Shown: positions 9,398 to 18,992, counted from the first letter of the stretch. The stretch is 64,000 bases of DNA from Lacinutrix sp. Bg11-31 (GCF_002831665.1 NZ_CP025118.1:1-64000), one strand, 5' to 3'. Numbers and translations: made by a program. The notes: generated by a model not told the origin, from the letters alone.

Positions 9398-9434
9398 AAA
9401 AAAGCGTAACCAAATAAAAGGTTACGCTTTTTTT
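9397..9434. terminator. Bidirectional terminator between helicase and acyl-CoA dehydrogenase
   Basis: AAAAAAAGCGTAACC and GGTTACGCTTTTTTT form a 15-bp perfect stem with an 8-base loop. The two flanking genes converge on it, and it has A/T runs on both sides, so it can serve both directions. Confidence 0.9.
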
Positions 9435-9453
9435 ATATAAATTAAAGATGTTA

Positions 9454-10596
9454 TTATCCTTTAATAAGGCCTCTTGAAATTACAATTTTCTGTATTTCAG
9501 AAGTTCCTTCATATATTTGTGTAATCTTAGCATCACGCATTAAACGCTCTACATGGTACTCTTTTACAAAACCATTACCACCATGTATTTGTACAGCTTC
9601 AACTGTATGTGTCATTGCAACTTGAGAAGCATATAATTTAGCCATAGCACTAGACATATCGTAATTGTTTCCTTGATCTTTATCCCAAGCAGCTTTCATT
9701 ACTAACATTCTAGCAGCTTCAATCTCAGTATACATGTCTGCTAACTTAAAAGCAATCGCTTGATGGTTACAAATCTCAGTTCCAAAAGCTTTACGCTCTT
9801 TAGAATATTTTAGAGCCAATTCATAAGCACCACCAGCAATACCTAAAGCTTGAGATGCTATACCAATACGTCCTCCAGATAAAGTTTTCATGGCAAATTT
9901 AAAACCAAAACCATCTTCACCAATTCTGTTTTCTTTTGGCACTTTAACATCGTTAAATTGTAACGTATGCGTATCACTACCACGTATTCCTAATTTATCT
10001 TCTTTAGGTCCAACATCAAAACCAGGAGTTCCTTTTTCAACTATAAAAGCATTAATACCTTTATGCCCTTTGTCTTTATCTGTTTGTGCAATTACTAAAT
10101 AAACATCAGCTCTTCCTCCACTAGTAATCCAGTTTTTTGTTCCGTTAATTACGTAGTGATCTCCTTTATCTATAGCAGTTGTTTTTTGCGATGTAGCATC
10201 ACTTCCTGCTTCTGGTTCACTTAAACAAAAAGCACCTACAAACTCACCAGTAGCAAGCTTAGTTAAGTATTTCTGTTTTTGTTCTTCATTAGCATAAGAT
10301 TCTAAACCATAACAAACTAAAGAATTGTTTACAGAAACAATTACAGAAGCAGAAGCATCGATTTTAGACAACTCTTCCATTATTAAAACGTAAGAAATAG
10401 CATCCATTCCGCTTCCACCATATTTAGGATCTACCATAATACCCATAAAACCTAAATCACCCATTTTTTTTACTAATTCTTGTGGGAATTCCTGTTTATT
10501 ATCACGTTCTATAACGCCTGGTAATAATTCGGTTTGTGCAAAATCACGAGCTGCGTCGCGTATCATTATATGCTCTTCGGTTAAGCTAAAATCCAT
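9454..10596 (-). CDS. Acyl-CoA dehydrogenase (short-chain/butyryl type)
   Basis: A 380-residue FAD enzyme that oxidises acyl-CoA to trans-2-enoyl-CoA in fatty or branched amino acid breakdown and passes electrons to ETF. The whole family fold is present at the usual length. Visible motifs are CLSEPEAGSDA (FAD/substrate region) near 130, the WITSGG segment, and the C-terminal IYEGTSEIQ. The Glu in that motif, E363, sits where short-chain members place the catalytic base. Substrate chain length cannot be told from the sequence. It is monocistronic, with a promoter-like pair upstream (10632-10662) and a terminator downstream. Confidence 0.93.
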   Translation of the reverse strand: MDFSLTEEHIMIRDAARDFAQTELLPGVIERDNKQEFPQELVKKMGDLGFMGIMVDPKYGGSGMDAISYVLIMEELSKIDASASVIVSVNNSLVCYGLESYANEEQKQKYLTKLATGEFVGAFCLSEPEAGSDATSQKTTAIDKGDHYVINGTKNWITSGGRADVYLVIAQTDKDKGHKGINAFIVEKGTPGFDVGPKEDKLGIRGSDTHTLQFNDVKVPKENRIGEDGFGFKFAMKTLSGGRIGIASQALGIAGGAYELALKYSKERKAFGTEICNHQAIAFKLADMYTEIEAARMLVMKAAWDKDQGNNYDMSSAMAKLYASQVAMTHTVEAVQIHGGNGFVKEYHVERLMRDAKITQIYEGTSEIQKIVISRGLIKG

Positions 10597-10631
10597 ATTT
10601 CTTATACTATTAATTTGATAAAATTAGACTG

Positions 10632-10662
10632 CAAATATAGCTTTTTAATAGTTTTCTTTCAA
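10632..10662 (-). promoter_or_regulatory. Bacteroidota-type promoter of the acyl-CoA dehydrogenase gene
   Basis: On the minus strand TATATTTG (10632-10639) matches the -7 consensus TAnnTTTG. TTG (10660-10662) lies 20 bases upstream as the -33 element. The start codon is about 36 bases downstream. Confidence 0.55.
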
Positions 10663-10686
10663 TAGATATTTCTATTTTTACAGAAT

Positions 10687-11751
10687 ATGATAAAAAAGGA
10701 ATACAATATTATTGGTGTTATGTCTGGGACCTCTTTAGACGGAATAGATTTAGCATTCATTAATTTTTATTTTAAAGAGAATTGGTCTTTTAAAATTGTT
10801 AAAGCCGAAACTATCGCTTACGCGGAAGAATGGCTTGGTAAATTGAAAACTTTAATAAAACATTCAAAAGAAGAACTAAAAGAATTAGACACAGATTATA
10901 CATTGTACTTAGCTGAAGTTATAGACAATTTTATCAAAATAAATAACATTTCTTCTATAGATGCTATCTGTTCTCATGGACACACTGCACTACATAAACC
11001 CGAAAACGGACTAACATACCAAATCGGGAACCTTCCTATTTTAGCAAAAATTTTAAACCAAACAATAGTTTGCGATTTTAGAGTTCAAGATGTCCAATTT
11101 GGAGGTCAAGGTGCACCTTTAGTTCCAATTGGAGATCAATTGTTGTTTTCAGAATATAACTATTGCGTAAACCTTGGAGGTTTTGCAAATGTTTCAACAG
11201 AAATTAAAGGACAAAGAATCGCTTTTGACATTTGTCCAGTAAATATCGTCCTTAATAGGTATGTTTCAATATTAGGTTTTGCTTACGATAATAAAGGTGC
11301 TTTAGCAAAAGAAGGAACAATAAATAACGATTTGTTAAATGAATTAAATAACCTTAAGTTTTATAATGAAACGTATCCAAAATCATTAGGATTAGAATGG
11401 GTTAATGAAATTATATTCCCAATTATTGATAGTTATAAGCTTTCAGTAAAAGATGTTTTAAGAACTTTTGTAGAGCATGTCGCTATTCAGATTTCTAATG
11501 TTTTAAATAGTCAGCAAAATGCATCAGTATTAATAACTGGAGGCGGCGTTTTTAACTCGTTTTTAATGTCAAGAATAGAATACTTATGTAACAATACAAT
11601 TCAAATACCTTCAAAAGAAATTATAGAATTTAAAGAAGCTTTAATTTTTGGCTTTTTAGGAGTTTTAAAACTTCGAGGAGAAAACAACAGTCTGGCTAGT
11701 GTTACAGGCGCAAAAAAGGACCATTCTTCAGGTGTAATCTTTCAATCGTAA
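10687..11751 (+). CDS. anmK: Anhydro-N-acetylmuramic acid kinase
   Basis: This enzyme converts 1,6-anhydro-MurNAc from cell-wall turnover to MurNAc-6-phosphate using ATP and water, the first cytoplasmic step of peptidoglycan recycling. The 354-residue length fits the family. The N-terminal phosphate-binding motif GVMSGTSLDGID is near residue 10. CSHGHTALHKPE (~96-107), FGGQGAPLVPIGD (~138) and NLGGFANVS (~161) are all typical AnmK segments, and ITGGGVFNSF (~281) is the adenosine-side motif. It diverges from the acyl-CoA dehydrogenase. No MurQ etherase gene is seen next to it. Confidence 0.95.
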   Translation: MIKKEYNIIGVMSGTSLDGIDLAFINFYFKENWSFKIVKAETIAYAEEWLGKLKTLIKHSKEELKELDTDYTLYLAEVIDNFIKINNISSIDAICSHGHTALHKPENGLTYQIGNLPILAKILNQTIVCDFRVQDVQFGGQGAPLVPIGDQLLFSEYNYCVNLGGFANVSTEIKGQRIAFDICPVNIVLNRYVSILGFAYDNKGALAKEGTINNDLLNELNNLKFYNETYPKSLGLEWVNEIIFPIIDSYKLSVKDVLRTFVEHVAIQISNVLNSQQNASVLITGGGVFNSFLMSRIEYLCNNTIQIPSKEIIEFKEALIFGFLGVLKLRGENNSLASVTGAKKDHSSGVIFQS

Positions 11752-11789
11752 AAAAAAATATTTTTTTACCTTATGCACCTTTAGTTTTT

Positions 11790-11797
11790 TATATTTG
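11790..11797 (+). promoter_or_regulatory. Possible -7 box upstream of the amino acid dehydrogenase gene
   Basis: TATATTTG matches TAnnTTTG exactly and lies about 105 bases before the start at 11902. No clear TTG -33 element is visible at the usual distance, so this is tentative. Confidence 0.35.
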
Positions 11798-11901
11798 TTA
11801 AACCAATAAATCAGCATTCAAATGAATCAACTTTAGCTACGTTTCAATTATATTCTCAGGAAAAAAATAAAATAAATTGATAACGTTACAACCAACTATA
11901 A

Positions 11902-13128
11902 ATGAAAGAATTACTTAAAATATACGAAAATAAAGAGCCAGAAATTGTTTTTAACTGGAAAGATGCAGAAACCGAAGCCGAAGGTTGGACAGTAATAAAC
12001 TCTCTTAGAGGAGGTGCTGCAGGTGGAGGAACAAGAATGCGTAAAGGATTAGATATGAACGAAGTGCTATCACTAGCAAAAACAATGGAAGTTAAATTTA
12101 CTGTTTCTGGACCAGCGATTGGTGGTGCAAAATCAGGAATTAATTTCGATCCTAAAGATCCAAGAAAAAAAGGAGTTTTAGAGCGTTGGTATAAAGCAGT
12201 CTCTCCATTACTTAAAAGTTATTATGGAACTGGAGGCGATTTAAATGTAGACGAAATCCATGAGGTAATTCCAATTACAGAACAATCTGGAGTTTGGCAT
12301 CCACAAGAAGGTGTGTTTAACGGACACTTTAAACCAACTGAAGCAGATAAAATTAATAGAATTGGACAATTACGTCAAGGTGTAATTAAAGTTATAGAAA
12401 ATCCAGGTTTTTCTCCAGATGTTGCAAGAAAGTATACAGTAGCAGATATGATTACAGGTTATGGCGTTGCCGAAGCTGTAAAACATTACTACGAAATTTA
12501 CGGAGGAAGTGTTGTTGGAAAACGCGCAGTAGTTCAAGGTTTTGGAAACGTAGGTTCTGCCGCAGCTTATTATTTAGCACAAATGGGTGCTAAAGTGGTG
12601 GGTATTATAGACATTTCTGGTGGTGTAATTAAAGAAGAAGGTTTTTCTTTCGATGAGATTACTAATTTCTTCTTAACAAAAAACGGAAACACTTTGCATA
12701 CAGATAACATGATTCCGTTTGCAGAAATGAACGAACGTATTTGGTCTCTAGAAACTGAGGTTTTTGCACCGTGTGCAGCATCGCGTTTAATAACTCAAGA
12801 TCAAATTAGCCAGATGATTAATACTGGACTTGAAGTTATTTCATGTGGAGCAAATGTGCCTTTTGCAGATAAAGAAATTTTCTTTGGAAGTATTATGGAA
12901 TCTACAGACGAGAAAGTAAGTCTTATACCAGATTTTATCTCAAACTGTGGAATGGCAAGAGTATTCGCATACTTTATGGAACGTAAAGTACAAATGACGG
13001 ATGATGCCATTTTCAACGATACTTCAAATATTATTAAAAAGGCAATTCAAAATACTTACGATAAAAACCCAAGTAAAACCGAAATTAGTAAAACAGCTTT
13101 CGAGATTGCATTAACTCAACTTGTTTAA
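11902..13128 (+). CDS. Glu/Leu/Phe/Val-type amino acid dehydrogenase
   Basis: An NAD(P)-dependent oxidative deaminase of 408 residues. The N-terminal half has the glycine-rich substrate segment (RGGAAGGGTRM) and SGPAIGGAKSGI, whose Lys matches the family's active-site Lys region; TGGDLNVDEI follows. The C-terminal Rossmann half contains VQGFGNVGSAAAY at about 213, the dinucleotide-binding GxGxxG motif, and CGANVPF. Whether the substrate is glutamate, leucine or another amino acid is not decidable by eye. The next gene, nhaD, starts 19 bp downstream, so a common transcript is likely. Confidence 0.9.
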   Translation: MKELLKIYENKEPEIVFNWKDAETEAEGWTVINSLRGGAAGGGTRMRKGLDMNEVLSLAKTMEVKFTVSGPAIGGAKSGINFDPKDPRKKGVLERWYKAVSPLLKSYYGTGGDLNVDEIHEVIPITEQSGVWHPQEGVFNGHFKPTEADKINRIGQLRQGVIKVIENPGFSPDVARKYTVADMITGYGVAEAVKHYYEIYGGSVVGKRAVVQGFGNVGSAAAYYLAQMGAKVVGIIDISGGVIKEEGFSFDEITNFFLTKNGNTLHTDNMIPFAEMNERIWSLETEVFAPCAASRLITQDQISQMINTGLEVISCGANVPFADKEIFFGSIMESTDEKVSLIPDFISNCGMARVFAYFMERKVQMTDDAIFNDTSNIIKKAIQNTYDKNPSKTEISKTAFEIALTQLV

Positions 13129-13147
13129 AAACCCTCATTAATAAAAT

Positions 13148-14551
13148 ATGGAAACAGCAATTATTCTAGTATTTGTCATTGGTTATTTAGCCATTACATT
13201 AGAGCACAGCATTAAAATCGATAAATTAATCCCTGCATTAGTCATGATGGCTATAAGTTGGGCATTAATTTCATTAGGTATAGATTCGTTTCCTAATTGG
13301 TTCGATTCTGCTAATCATGCATTAGTAGAAAATTTTCCTGCTTTAGGTCACGAAGCTAAAATGCACTTAATGGAAGAGACATTATTGCATCATCTAGGCA
13401 AAACAGCAGAAATTTTGGTGTTCTTATTAGGAGCAATGACAATTGTAGAGATTATTGATTACTTCGATGGTTTTTCAACAATTAAAAACTTTATTAAAAC
13501 AAAGAAGAAGTCTAAAATCCTTTGGATATTTTGTTGTTTAGCGTTTGTGCTTTCAGCAATTATAGACAACTTAACAGCAACGATAGTATTAATATCAATA
13601 CTTCAAAAAATTGTAAAAGATAGAAACGTACGTATTTGGTATGCAGGTTTAATAATCATTGCGGCAAATGCAGGTGGTGCTTTTTCTCCAATTGGAGACG
13701 TAACAACAACAATGCTTTGGATTGGTAAAAAAGTATCAACAGGTCACTTATTTGGTTACCTATTATTACCATCTTTAATATGTATGTTAGTACCTACTTT
13801 TATAGCTTCATTTTTACCAGCATTTAAAGGAAATTTGGATGTTGAAAAAAATACAGACGATAAACCAAAAAGTCGTTTCAGCGGTACAATGTTATATTTA
13901 GGATTAGGAGCAATTGTTTTTGTACCTATCTTTAAAATGGTAACGCACTTACCACCATATGTTGGAATGATGTTATCTTTAGGAGTTGTAGCTATTTTTG
14001 CGGAAATTTATAGTTCTTCAAAATTCAGTTTAACAGAGTATGATGGAGAAGAAAGTGATGCCCATGCAAACCACAGTCCTGTACATCATTCATTATCTAA
14101 AATCGAATTACCAAGTATCTTGTTTTTCTTAGGTATTTTAATGGCTGTAGCAGCTTTAGAATCTTTAGGAACATTATTTAATTTTGCAGATTCTTTACAA
14201 ACTTCTGTTCCTATGTTAGGAACTGAAATTCATGCAGGAGGCCACGAAGGTGTTTCAGATTTAGTAGTGATTCTATTAGGAATTGGTTCTGCAGTAATAG
14301 ACAACGTACCATTAGTTGCAGCAAGTTTAGGAATGTTCCATGAACCTATGGATAACGAGCTTTGGCACTTCATTGCATACGCAGCTGGAACAGGTGGAAG
14401 TATGTTAATTATTGGTTCTGCAGCAGGAGTTGTTGCTATGGGAATGGAGAAAATTGACTTTTTCTGGTATTTCAAAAAAATCTCTTGGTTAGCATTAGTA
14501 GGCTTTTTAGCAGGTACATTAGTCTTCTTTTGGACTAGAACACTTTTTTAA
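13148..14551 (+). CDS. nhaD: Na+/H+ antiporter NhaD family
   Basis: A 467-residue inner-membrane antiporter of the ion transporter superfamily (NhaD/ArsB). There are about 11-13 hydrophobic spans. The two inverted halves each carry the polar signature: AIIDNLTATIVLIS near residue 138 and AVIDNVPLVAASLG near 382. Further conserved segments are NAGGAFSPIGDVTTTMLW and GTGGSMLIIGSAAGVVAMG. It likely exports Na+ in exchange for protons, consistent with a marine life style and with proton/Na+-driven neighbours. A cytoplasmic His-rich loop (DAHANHSPVHHS) lies at about 303-314. Confidence 0.92.
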   Translation: METAIILVFVIGYLAITLEHSIKIDKLIPALVMMAISWALISLGIDSFPNWFDSANHALVENFPALGHEAKMHLMEETLLHHLGKTAEILVFLLGAMTIVEIIDYFDGFSTIKNFIKTKKKSKILWIFCCLAFVLSAIIDNLTATIVLISILQKIVKDRNVRIWYAGLIIIAANAGGAFSPIGDVTTTMLWIGKKVSTGHLFGYLLLPSLICMLVPTFIASFLPAFKGNLDVEKNTDDKPKSRFSGTMLYLGLGAIVFVPIFKMVTHLPPYVGMMLSLGVVAIFAEIYSSSKFSLTEYDGEESDAHANHSPVHHSLSKIELPSILFFLGILMAVAALESLGTLFNFADSLQTSVPMLGTEIHAGGHEGVSDLVVILLGIGSAVIDNVPLVAASLGMFHEPMDNELWHFIAYAAGTGGSMLIIGSAAGVVAMGMEKIDFFWYFKKISWLALVGFLAGTLVFFWTRTLF

Positions 14552-14602
14552 ATTATACGAGATTAAAAATATTAACGTTATACATTTATCTAAACACACA
14601 AT

Positions 14603-15304
14603 ATGTTAAGCACATTTTTACAAGACGCAGCACAAGATGCAGATTTATTAGTTGATGGAAAAGCAACTGAAAAAACATTATCAATAATCGAGTTAATTAC
14701 AACTGGAGGAACAGCAGGAATAATAATAATAGGTTTGCTATTTGTTTTATTTGTTGCCGCACTTTATATTTATTTTGAAAGAATAATGGCTATTAAAGAA
14801 GCTTCAAAGGTAGATGCTAATTTTATGAATCAAATTAAAGACTACGTTAGTAGTGGTAAAATTGACTCTGCTCAAAATTTATGTTCACAAACAAACTCAC
14901 CTGTATCAAGATTAATTAGTAAAGGTATTTCTAGAATAGGAAAACCTTTAGACGATATTAATACAGCAATAGAAAACGCAGGTCGTTTAGAAATTTATAG
15001 CCTAGAGAAAAACGTAAGTGTTTTAGCTACAATTTCTGGAGCCGCACCAATGATTGGTTTTCTTGGAACAGTTATTGGAATGATTCTTTCAATATTTGAA
15101 ATAGCAAACTCAGGTGGTTCTATCGATATTAAAACATTAGCAGATGGTTTATATACAGCAATGACAACAACCGTTGGAGGTTTAATTGTAGGAATTGTTG
15201 CTTATATAGCATATAATCATGTTGTTGTTAAAACAGATAAAGTGGTTTATCAAATGGAGGCAAATTCATTAGAATTTTTAGACCTTTTAAATGAACCAAT
15301 CTAA
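14603..15304 (+). CDS. exbB: MotA/TolQ/ExbB proton channel subunit
   Basis: A 233-residue inner-membrane channel subunit that uses proton motive force to energise TonB. The first hydrophobic span is about residues 35-60. The conserved MotA/ExbB block (ISGAAPMIGFLGTVIGMI) starts near 145, and the last span (TTTVGGLIVGIVAYIAYN) is at about 192-210. It is 51 bp after nhaD and 11 bp before exbD, forming an exbB-exbD-tonB-tonB cluster. Confidence 0.93.
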   Translation: MLSTFLQDAAQDADLLVDGKATEKTLSIIELITTGGTAGIIIIGLLFVLFVAALYIYFERIMAIKEASKVDANFMNQIKDYVSSGKIDSAQNLCSQTNSPVSRLISKGISRIGKPLDDINTAIENAGRLEIYSLEKNVSVLATISGAAPMIGFLGTVIGMILSIFEIANSGGSIDIKTLADGLYTAMTTTVGGLIVGIVAYIAYNHVVVKTDKVVYQMEANSLEFLDLLNEPI

Positions 15305-15315
15305 TAACTAATTTT

Positions 15316-15708
15316 ATGAATTTACGCGGAAGAAATAAAGTAACACCAGAATTCAATATGTCTTCTATGACAGATATTGTTTTCCTACTACTTATCTTTT
15401 TTATGATTGCTTCTACGCTAGTTTCAGCTGAAGCCATAGATCTGTTATTACCAAAATCAACAAGTAAAACAACACAAACAAAAAGTGTGTCTGTAAGTGT
15501 GGATAAAAATAATAGCTACTATATAGACCTAAAAAAAGTATCAAAAGAAACATTAGAATCTGAGTTATTAGCAAAAATTGGTGGAGTAGAATCTCCAACA
15601 ATTACCATTCGTTCAGATCAAGATGTCGAAATGAAACACGTAGTCTACATAATGGACATAGCAAATAGAAACAAGATAAAATCAACTTTAGCAGTTAAGT
15701 CTCAATAA
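15316..15708 (+). CDS. exbD: Biopolymer transport protein ExbD
   Basis: A 130-residue single-span partner of ExbB. The N-terminal membrane span starts at about residue 14 (SSMTDIVFLLLIFFMIAST). It contains the conserved Asp (D18) that carries the proton. The periplasmic domain follows, with the ITIRSDQDVEMKHVVYIMD segment typical of ExbD/TolR. The downstream TTG of the first TonB gene begins one base after this stop. Confidence 0.93.
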   Translation: MNLRGRNKVTPEFNMSSMTDIVFLLLIFFMIASTLVSAEAIDLLLPKSTSKTTQTKSVSVSVDKNNSYYIDLKKVSKETLESELLAKIGGVESPTITIRSDQDVEMKHVVYIMDIANRNKIKSTLAVKSQ

Positions 15709-15709
15709 T

Positions 15710-16864
15710 TTGAAATACCTACAAACAAAACACGAACAGAATTCAGCTAAAATCACAACTCTAATAGTTGTGATTGTTGTGTTGTTATGCTTTGTAGTTG
15801 GTCAAGACTATCAAGATTTACCAGAAGAATATGGTGTTGCTATTAATTTTGGAGACGCAAGTGCTGTTAGTGACAATACACCACCAAACACATCAGCTAA
15901 AGTTCAAGAATCAGAATTAGAAGAATCAGAAGAAGAAATTGTTGAAGAAGAAATTGTTGAAGAAGTTGTAGAAGAAGAAAATCTCGAAGAAGAAATAGAG
16001 GAAGCAGCATTAGAAGCTAAAAAAGAAGAGGAAGAAGCCGAAAAACAACTTCAAGAAGAATTAGCAGAAAAGGAAGATGCAGAAGAAGCTGCTGCCAAAG
16101 CCGCTGAAGCTGAAAAAGCTGAAAAGGCAGCCGAAGCAGAAAAATTATTAGCGCAAGAAGAAGAGGAAGCGTTAAGAGTGAAAAATGAAAAGATTGCAAA
16201 AGAAGCTAAAGAGGTAAAGGACGCTAAAGAAAAATTAGAAAAAGAAACTAAGGCTAAGGCAGATAAAATTGAAGCAGAAAAAAAAGCAGCAGAAACTAAG
16301 GCGAGTGCTGATAAAGCTGCAAAAGAAGCTAAAGCCAAAGCAGATGTAGCTGCTAAAGTAAAATCTCGAAAAGCGGCTGCGGATAAAGCAGCAAAAGCAA
16401 AGTCAGCAGCGGAAGCAAAAGCTAAAGCCGCTAAGGCAGCTGCAGCAAAAGTCGCGAGTGATAAAGCAGCAGCAGCAGCAGCAGCAAAAAAGAAAAGCGA
16501 AGGCAATAAAAGTGTTTCTTTTAAACTTGTAGAAAACTCACCTATTTATCCAGGTTGCGAATCAGGTAATAATAACGCAAGAAAAAAGTGCATGAACGAT
16601 AAAATCAATCAATTCATTGCTAAGAATTTTAATACAATATTAATATCTGACTTAGGGTTATCCGGTAAGCAAGAAATATTTATTCGTTTTACAATTAACC
16701 AATCTGGGAATATTACTGGAATTAGAGTAAAAGGGCCACATGCTCAATTAGAAGAAGAAGCAAAACGAGTAACAAAGTTATTGCCAAAAATGAAACCAGG
16801 AATACAACAAGGAAGACCAGTATCAGTGTCTTTTAATTTACCAATTAGTGTAAATGGTAATTAA
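15710..16864 (+). CDS. tonB: TonB-like energy transducer (first tandem copy)
   Basis: This 384-residue protein transmits ExbBD energy to outer-membrane receptors. One N-terminal membrane span lies at about 15-32. A very long Glu-rich then Ala/Lys-rich charged rod (about 60-265) would bridge the periplasm. A TonB C-terminal domain follows at about 275-384 (YPGCE ... FIRFTINQSGNITGIRV ... VSFNLPI). The start is TTG, with no nearby ATG that would preserve the membrane anchor; the second copy has ATG at the same place. Its first roughly 45 residues are nearly identical to the next gene. Confidence 0.88.
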   Translation: MKYLQTKHEQNSAKITTLIVVIVVLLCFVVGQDYQDLPEEYGVAINFGDASAVSDNTPPNTSAKVQESELEESEEEIVEEEIVEEVVEEENLEEEIEEAALEAKKEEEEAEKQLQEELAEKEDAEEAAAKAAEAEKAEKAAEAEKLLAQEEEEALRVKNEKIAKEAKEVKDAKEKLEKETKAKADKIEAEKKAAETKASADKAAKEAKAKADVAAKVKSRKAAADKAAKAKSAAEAKAKAAKAAAAKVASDKAAAAAAAKKKSEGNKSVSFKLVENSPIYPGCESGNNNARKKCMNDKINQFIAKNFNTILISDLGLSGKQEIFIRFTINQSGNITGIRVKGPHAQLEEEAKRVTKLLPKMKPGIQQGRPVSVSFNLPISVNGN

Positions 16865-16871
16865 TAACTAA

Positions 16872-17771
16872 ATGAAATATTTAAAAACAAAACACGAACA
16901 GAATTCAGCTAAGATAACAGCGTTAATAGTAGTTATCTTAATCTTGTTGTGCTTTGTCGTTGGCCAAGACTATCAAGATCCTCCTGAAGAATATGGAGTA
17001 GCAGTAAACTTTGGTAATTCGGCAGTTGGAAGCGGTAACATGCAACCAGACAAGCCTGTTAAATCAGAAGACTTAGACATAAATAAACAGCCTCAAGAGG
17101 CACAGTCAGAACCAAACAAAGCAGAGGAACAAACAGATGAGACTCAAGAAGCAGCAGCTTCAGAGGAAATTAAAGAAGATGCCCTAACTCAAGACATAGA
17201 AGAGGCAATAGCTATAAAAAAAACTGAGGCGTTAAAAAAGGCTAAAGCAGAAGCAGATGCTAAAGCAAAAGAAGCAGCAGCAAAAAAAGCTAAAGCAAAA
17301 GTAGATGCAGAAGTAAAAAAGAAAGCAGAAGAAGCTAAGAAGCGAGCAGAAATAGATGCAATGATGGGAGGAATGAATAATTCCGATGGAGAGTCAAGTG
17401 GTAGTGAAGGTAACGATAATGAAGCTGGAGATAAAGGACAACTCGATGGTAATCCTTATGCACCAAGTTATTTTGGAGGAGGAAAAGGTAATGGAGGAGT
17501 AGGTTCTGGTCTTGGTGGGCGTGGTCAAGGAAAATTTAGTGAGGTTAAACAAGATTGTAACGAAGAAGGATTGGTTGTTGTATTAGTTGAAGTAGATAGA
17601 AATGGTAAAGTGGTTAAGGCAACGCCTGGAGTACAAGGAACAGAAAATACAGCACCTTGTTTATTAGAGCCAGCAAGAAAGATTGCAGAATCAGGTAAAT
17701 GGCCAGCAGATTCAAAAGCACCTACAAGACAAATAGGTTTTGTAAGTATAGACTTCAAATTAGGACAATAA
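16872..17771 (+). CDS. TonB-like energy transducer (second tandem copy)
   Basis: This is a 299-residue paralogue of the preceding gene, starting 7 bp after it. The N-terminal anchor, MKYLKTKHEQNSAKITALI and the following FVVGQDYQ region, is almost the same as in copy one. The periplasmic linker is shorter, acidic then Lys/Ala-rich, and continues into a Gly-rich stretch (about 165-215). The C-terminal domain (GLVVVLVEVDRNGKVVKA ... IGFVSIDFKLGQ) is TonB-like but differs strongly from copy one and has no YPGC motif. It ends 3 bp before folC. The two copies probably serve different partners, which is inference. Confidence 0.85.
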   Translation: MKYLKTKHEQNSAKITALIVVILILLCFVVGQDYQDPPEEYGVAVNFGNSAVGSGNMQPDKPVKSEDLDINKQPQEAQSEPNKAEEQTDETQEAAASEEIKEDALTQDIEEAIAIKKTEALKKAKAEADAKAKEAAAKKAKAKVDAEVKKKAEEAKKRAEIDAMMGGMNNSDGESSGSEGNDNEAGDKGQLDGNPYAPSYFGGGKGNGGVGSGLGGRGQGKFSEVKQDCNEEGLVVVLVEVDRNGKVVKATPGVQGTENTAPCLLEPARKIAESGKWPADSKAPTRQIGFVSIDFKLGQ

Positions 17772-17774
17772 AAA

Positions 17775-18992
17775 ATGACATATCAAGATACTGTTAACTG
17801 GATGTTTTCTCAACTTCCAATGTATCAAAATCAAGGTAAAAGTGCTTATAAAGTAGACTTAAGTAATACTATTCTATTAGCTAAACATCTCGATAATCCA
17901 GAAAATAAATTCAAATCTATTCATGTTGCTGGAACCAATGGTAAAGGTTCAACAAGTCATATGTTAGCTTCAGTTTTACAAGAGGCTGGTTATAAAGTAG
18001 GTTTGTATACTTCACCACATTTAAAAGATTATAGAGAGCGCGTAAAGATTAATGGTAAAGAAATTAGTAAGCAGTTTGTAATTCAGTTTGTTAAGCGTAA
18101 CAAGTCTTTTTTTGAGGAGAATGCGTTATCTTTTTTTGAAATGACTGTTGGTTTAGCTTTCGAATATTTTGCTAAGCAGAAAGTAGATGTAGCAATAATT
18201 GAAGTCGGTTTAGGTGGTAGATTAGATTCTACAAACATTATCACGCCAGAAGTTTCTGTAATTACAAATATAGGATTAGATCACACACAGTTTCTAGGAA
18301 ACACTCTTGAGTCAATAGCTAAAGAGAAAGCCGGAATTATTAAATCTAATATTCCAGTTGTAATAGGTGAAACCCAAATAGAAACTAAAGAGGTCTTTAA
18401 TAAAATAGCACGTAATAATAATGCTAAAATTATTTTCGCAGATAATGCTGAAACAAAAAAGTATGAAAGCGATTTAAAAGGAAACTATCAAGATAAAAAT
18501 ATCAAAACGGTAGTTCAAACAATAAATGAAATACAATTAAAAGGCTTTAATGTTTCAAAACAAAGTATTAAAGATGGATTATTAAAGGTAGTCAATAATA
18601 CAGGATTACTTGGTAGATGGCAAATATTAAATGAGAACCCAAAAGTTATTTGCGATACTGCTCATAATAGAGAAGGACTAAAAATTGTGATGGATCAGTT
18701 ACAAAATGAAGAATATAACAACTTACATATAATATTTGGAGTAGTAAATGATAAAGATTTAGACTTAATTATTGACCTTTTACCAATAAATGCAATTTAT
18801 TACTTATGCAAACCAAATATTTCACGAGGATTAAATATAAAAAAACTTGAAGACTATTTTAAGTCTAATAATTTGATTTTTAAAGCTTATAATTCTGTAA
18901 ATGAAGCATATAAAAACGCAAAACTAAGCGCAGATATTAAAGATTTAATATACATTGGAGGTAGTACTTTTGTTGTTGCAGAAATTATTTAA
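17775..18992 (+). CDS. folC: Folylpolyglutamate synthase / dihydrofolate synthase
   Basis: A Mur-ligase-family enzyme of 405 residues that adds glutamate to dihydropteroate/folates using ATP. The P-loop GTNGKGSTSHMLASVL is near residue 54. GLYTSPHLKDYRER, the ExGLGGRLDSTN block at about 148 and ITNIGLDHTQFLG follow in the FolC order. The C-terminal ligase domain has DTAHNREGL near 295. It starts 3 bp after the second TonB gene and so belongs to the same operon. It ends before the tRNA-Val promoter. Confidence 0.94.
   Translation: MTYQDTVNWMFSQLPMYQNQGKSAYKVDLSNTILLAKHLDNPENKFKSIHVAGTNGKGSTSHMLASVLQEAGYKVGLYTSPHLKDYRERVKINGKEISKQFVIQFVKRNKSFFEENALSFFEMTVGLAFEYFAKQKVDVAIIEVGLGGRLDSTNIITPEVSVITNIGLDHTQFLGNTLESIAKEKAGIIKSNIPVVIGETQIETKEVFNKIARNNNAKIIFADNAETKKYESDLKGNYQDKNIKTVVQTINEIQLKGFNVSKQSIKDGLLKVVNNTGLLGRWQILNENPKVICDTAHNREGLKIVMDQLQNEEYNNLHIIFGVVNDKDLDLIIDLLPINAIYYLCKPNISRGLNIKKLEDYFKSNNLIFKAYNSVNEAYKNAKLSADIKDLIYIGGSTFVVAEII

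Noticed and set aside
16051-16506. Ala/Ser-rich minus-strand frame inside the first TonB gene
   Set aside because: It is a shadow of the low-complexity Ala/Lys/Glu rod on the plus strand.
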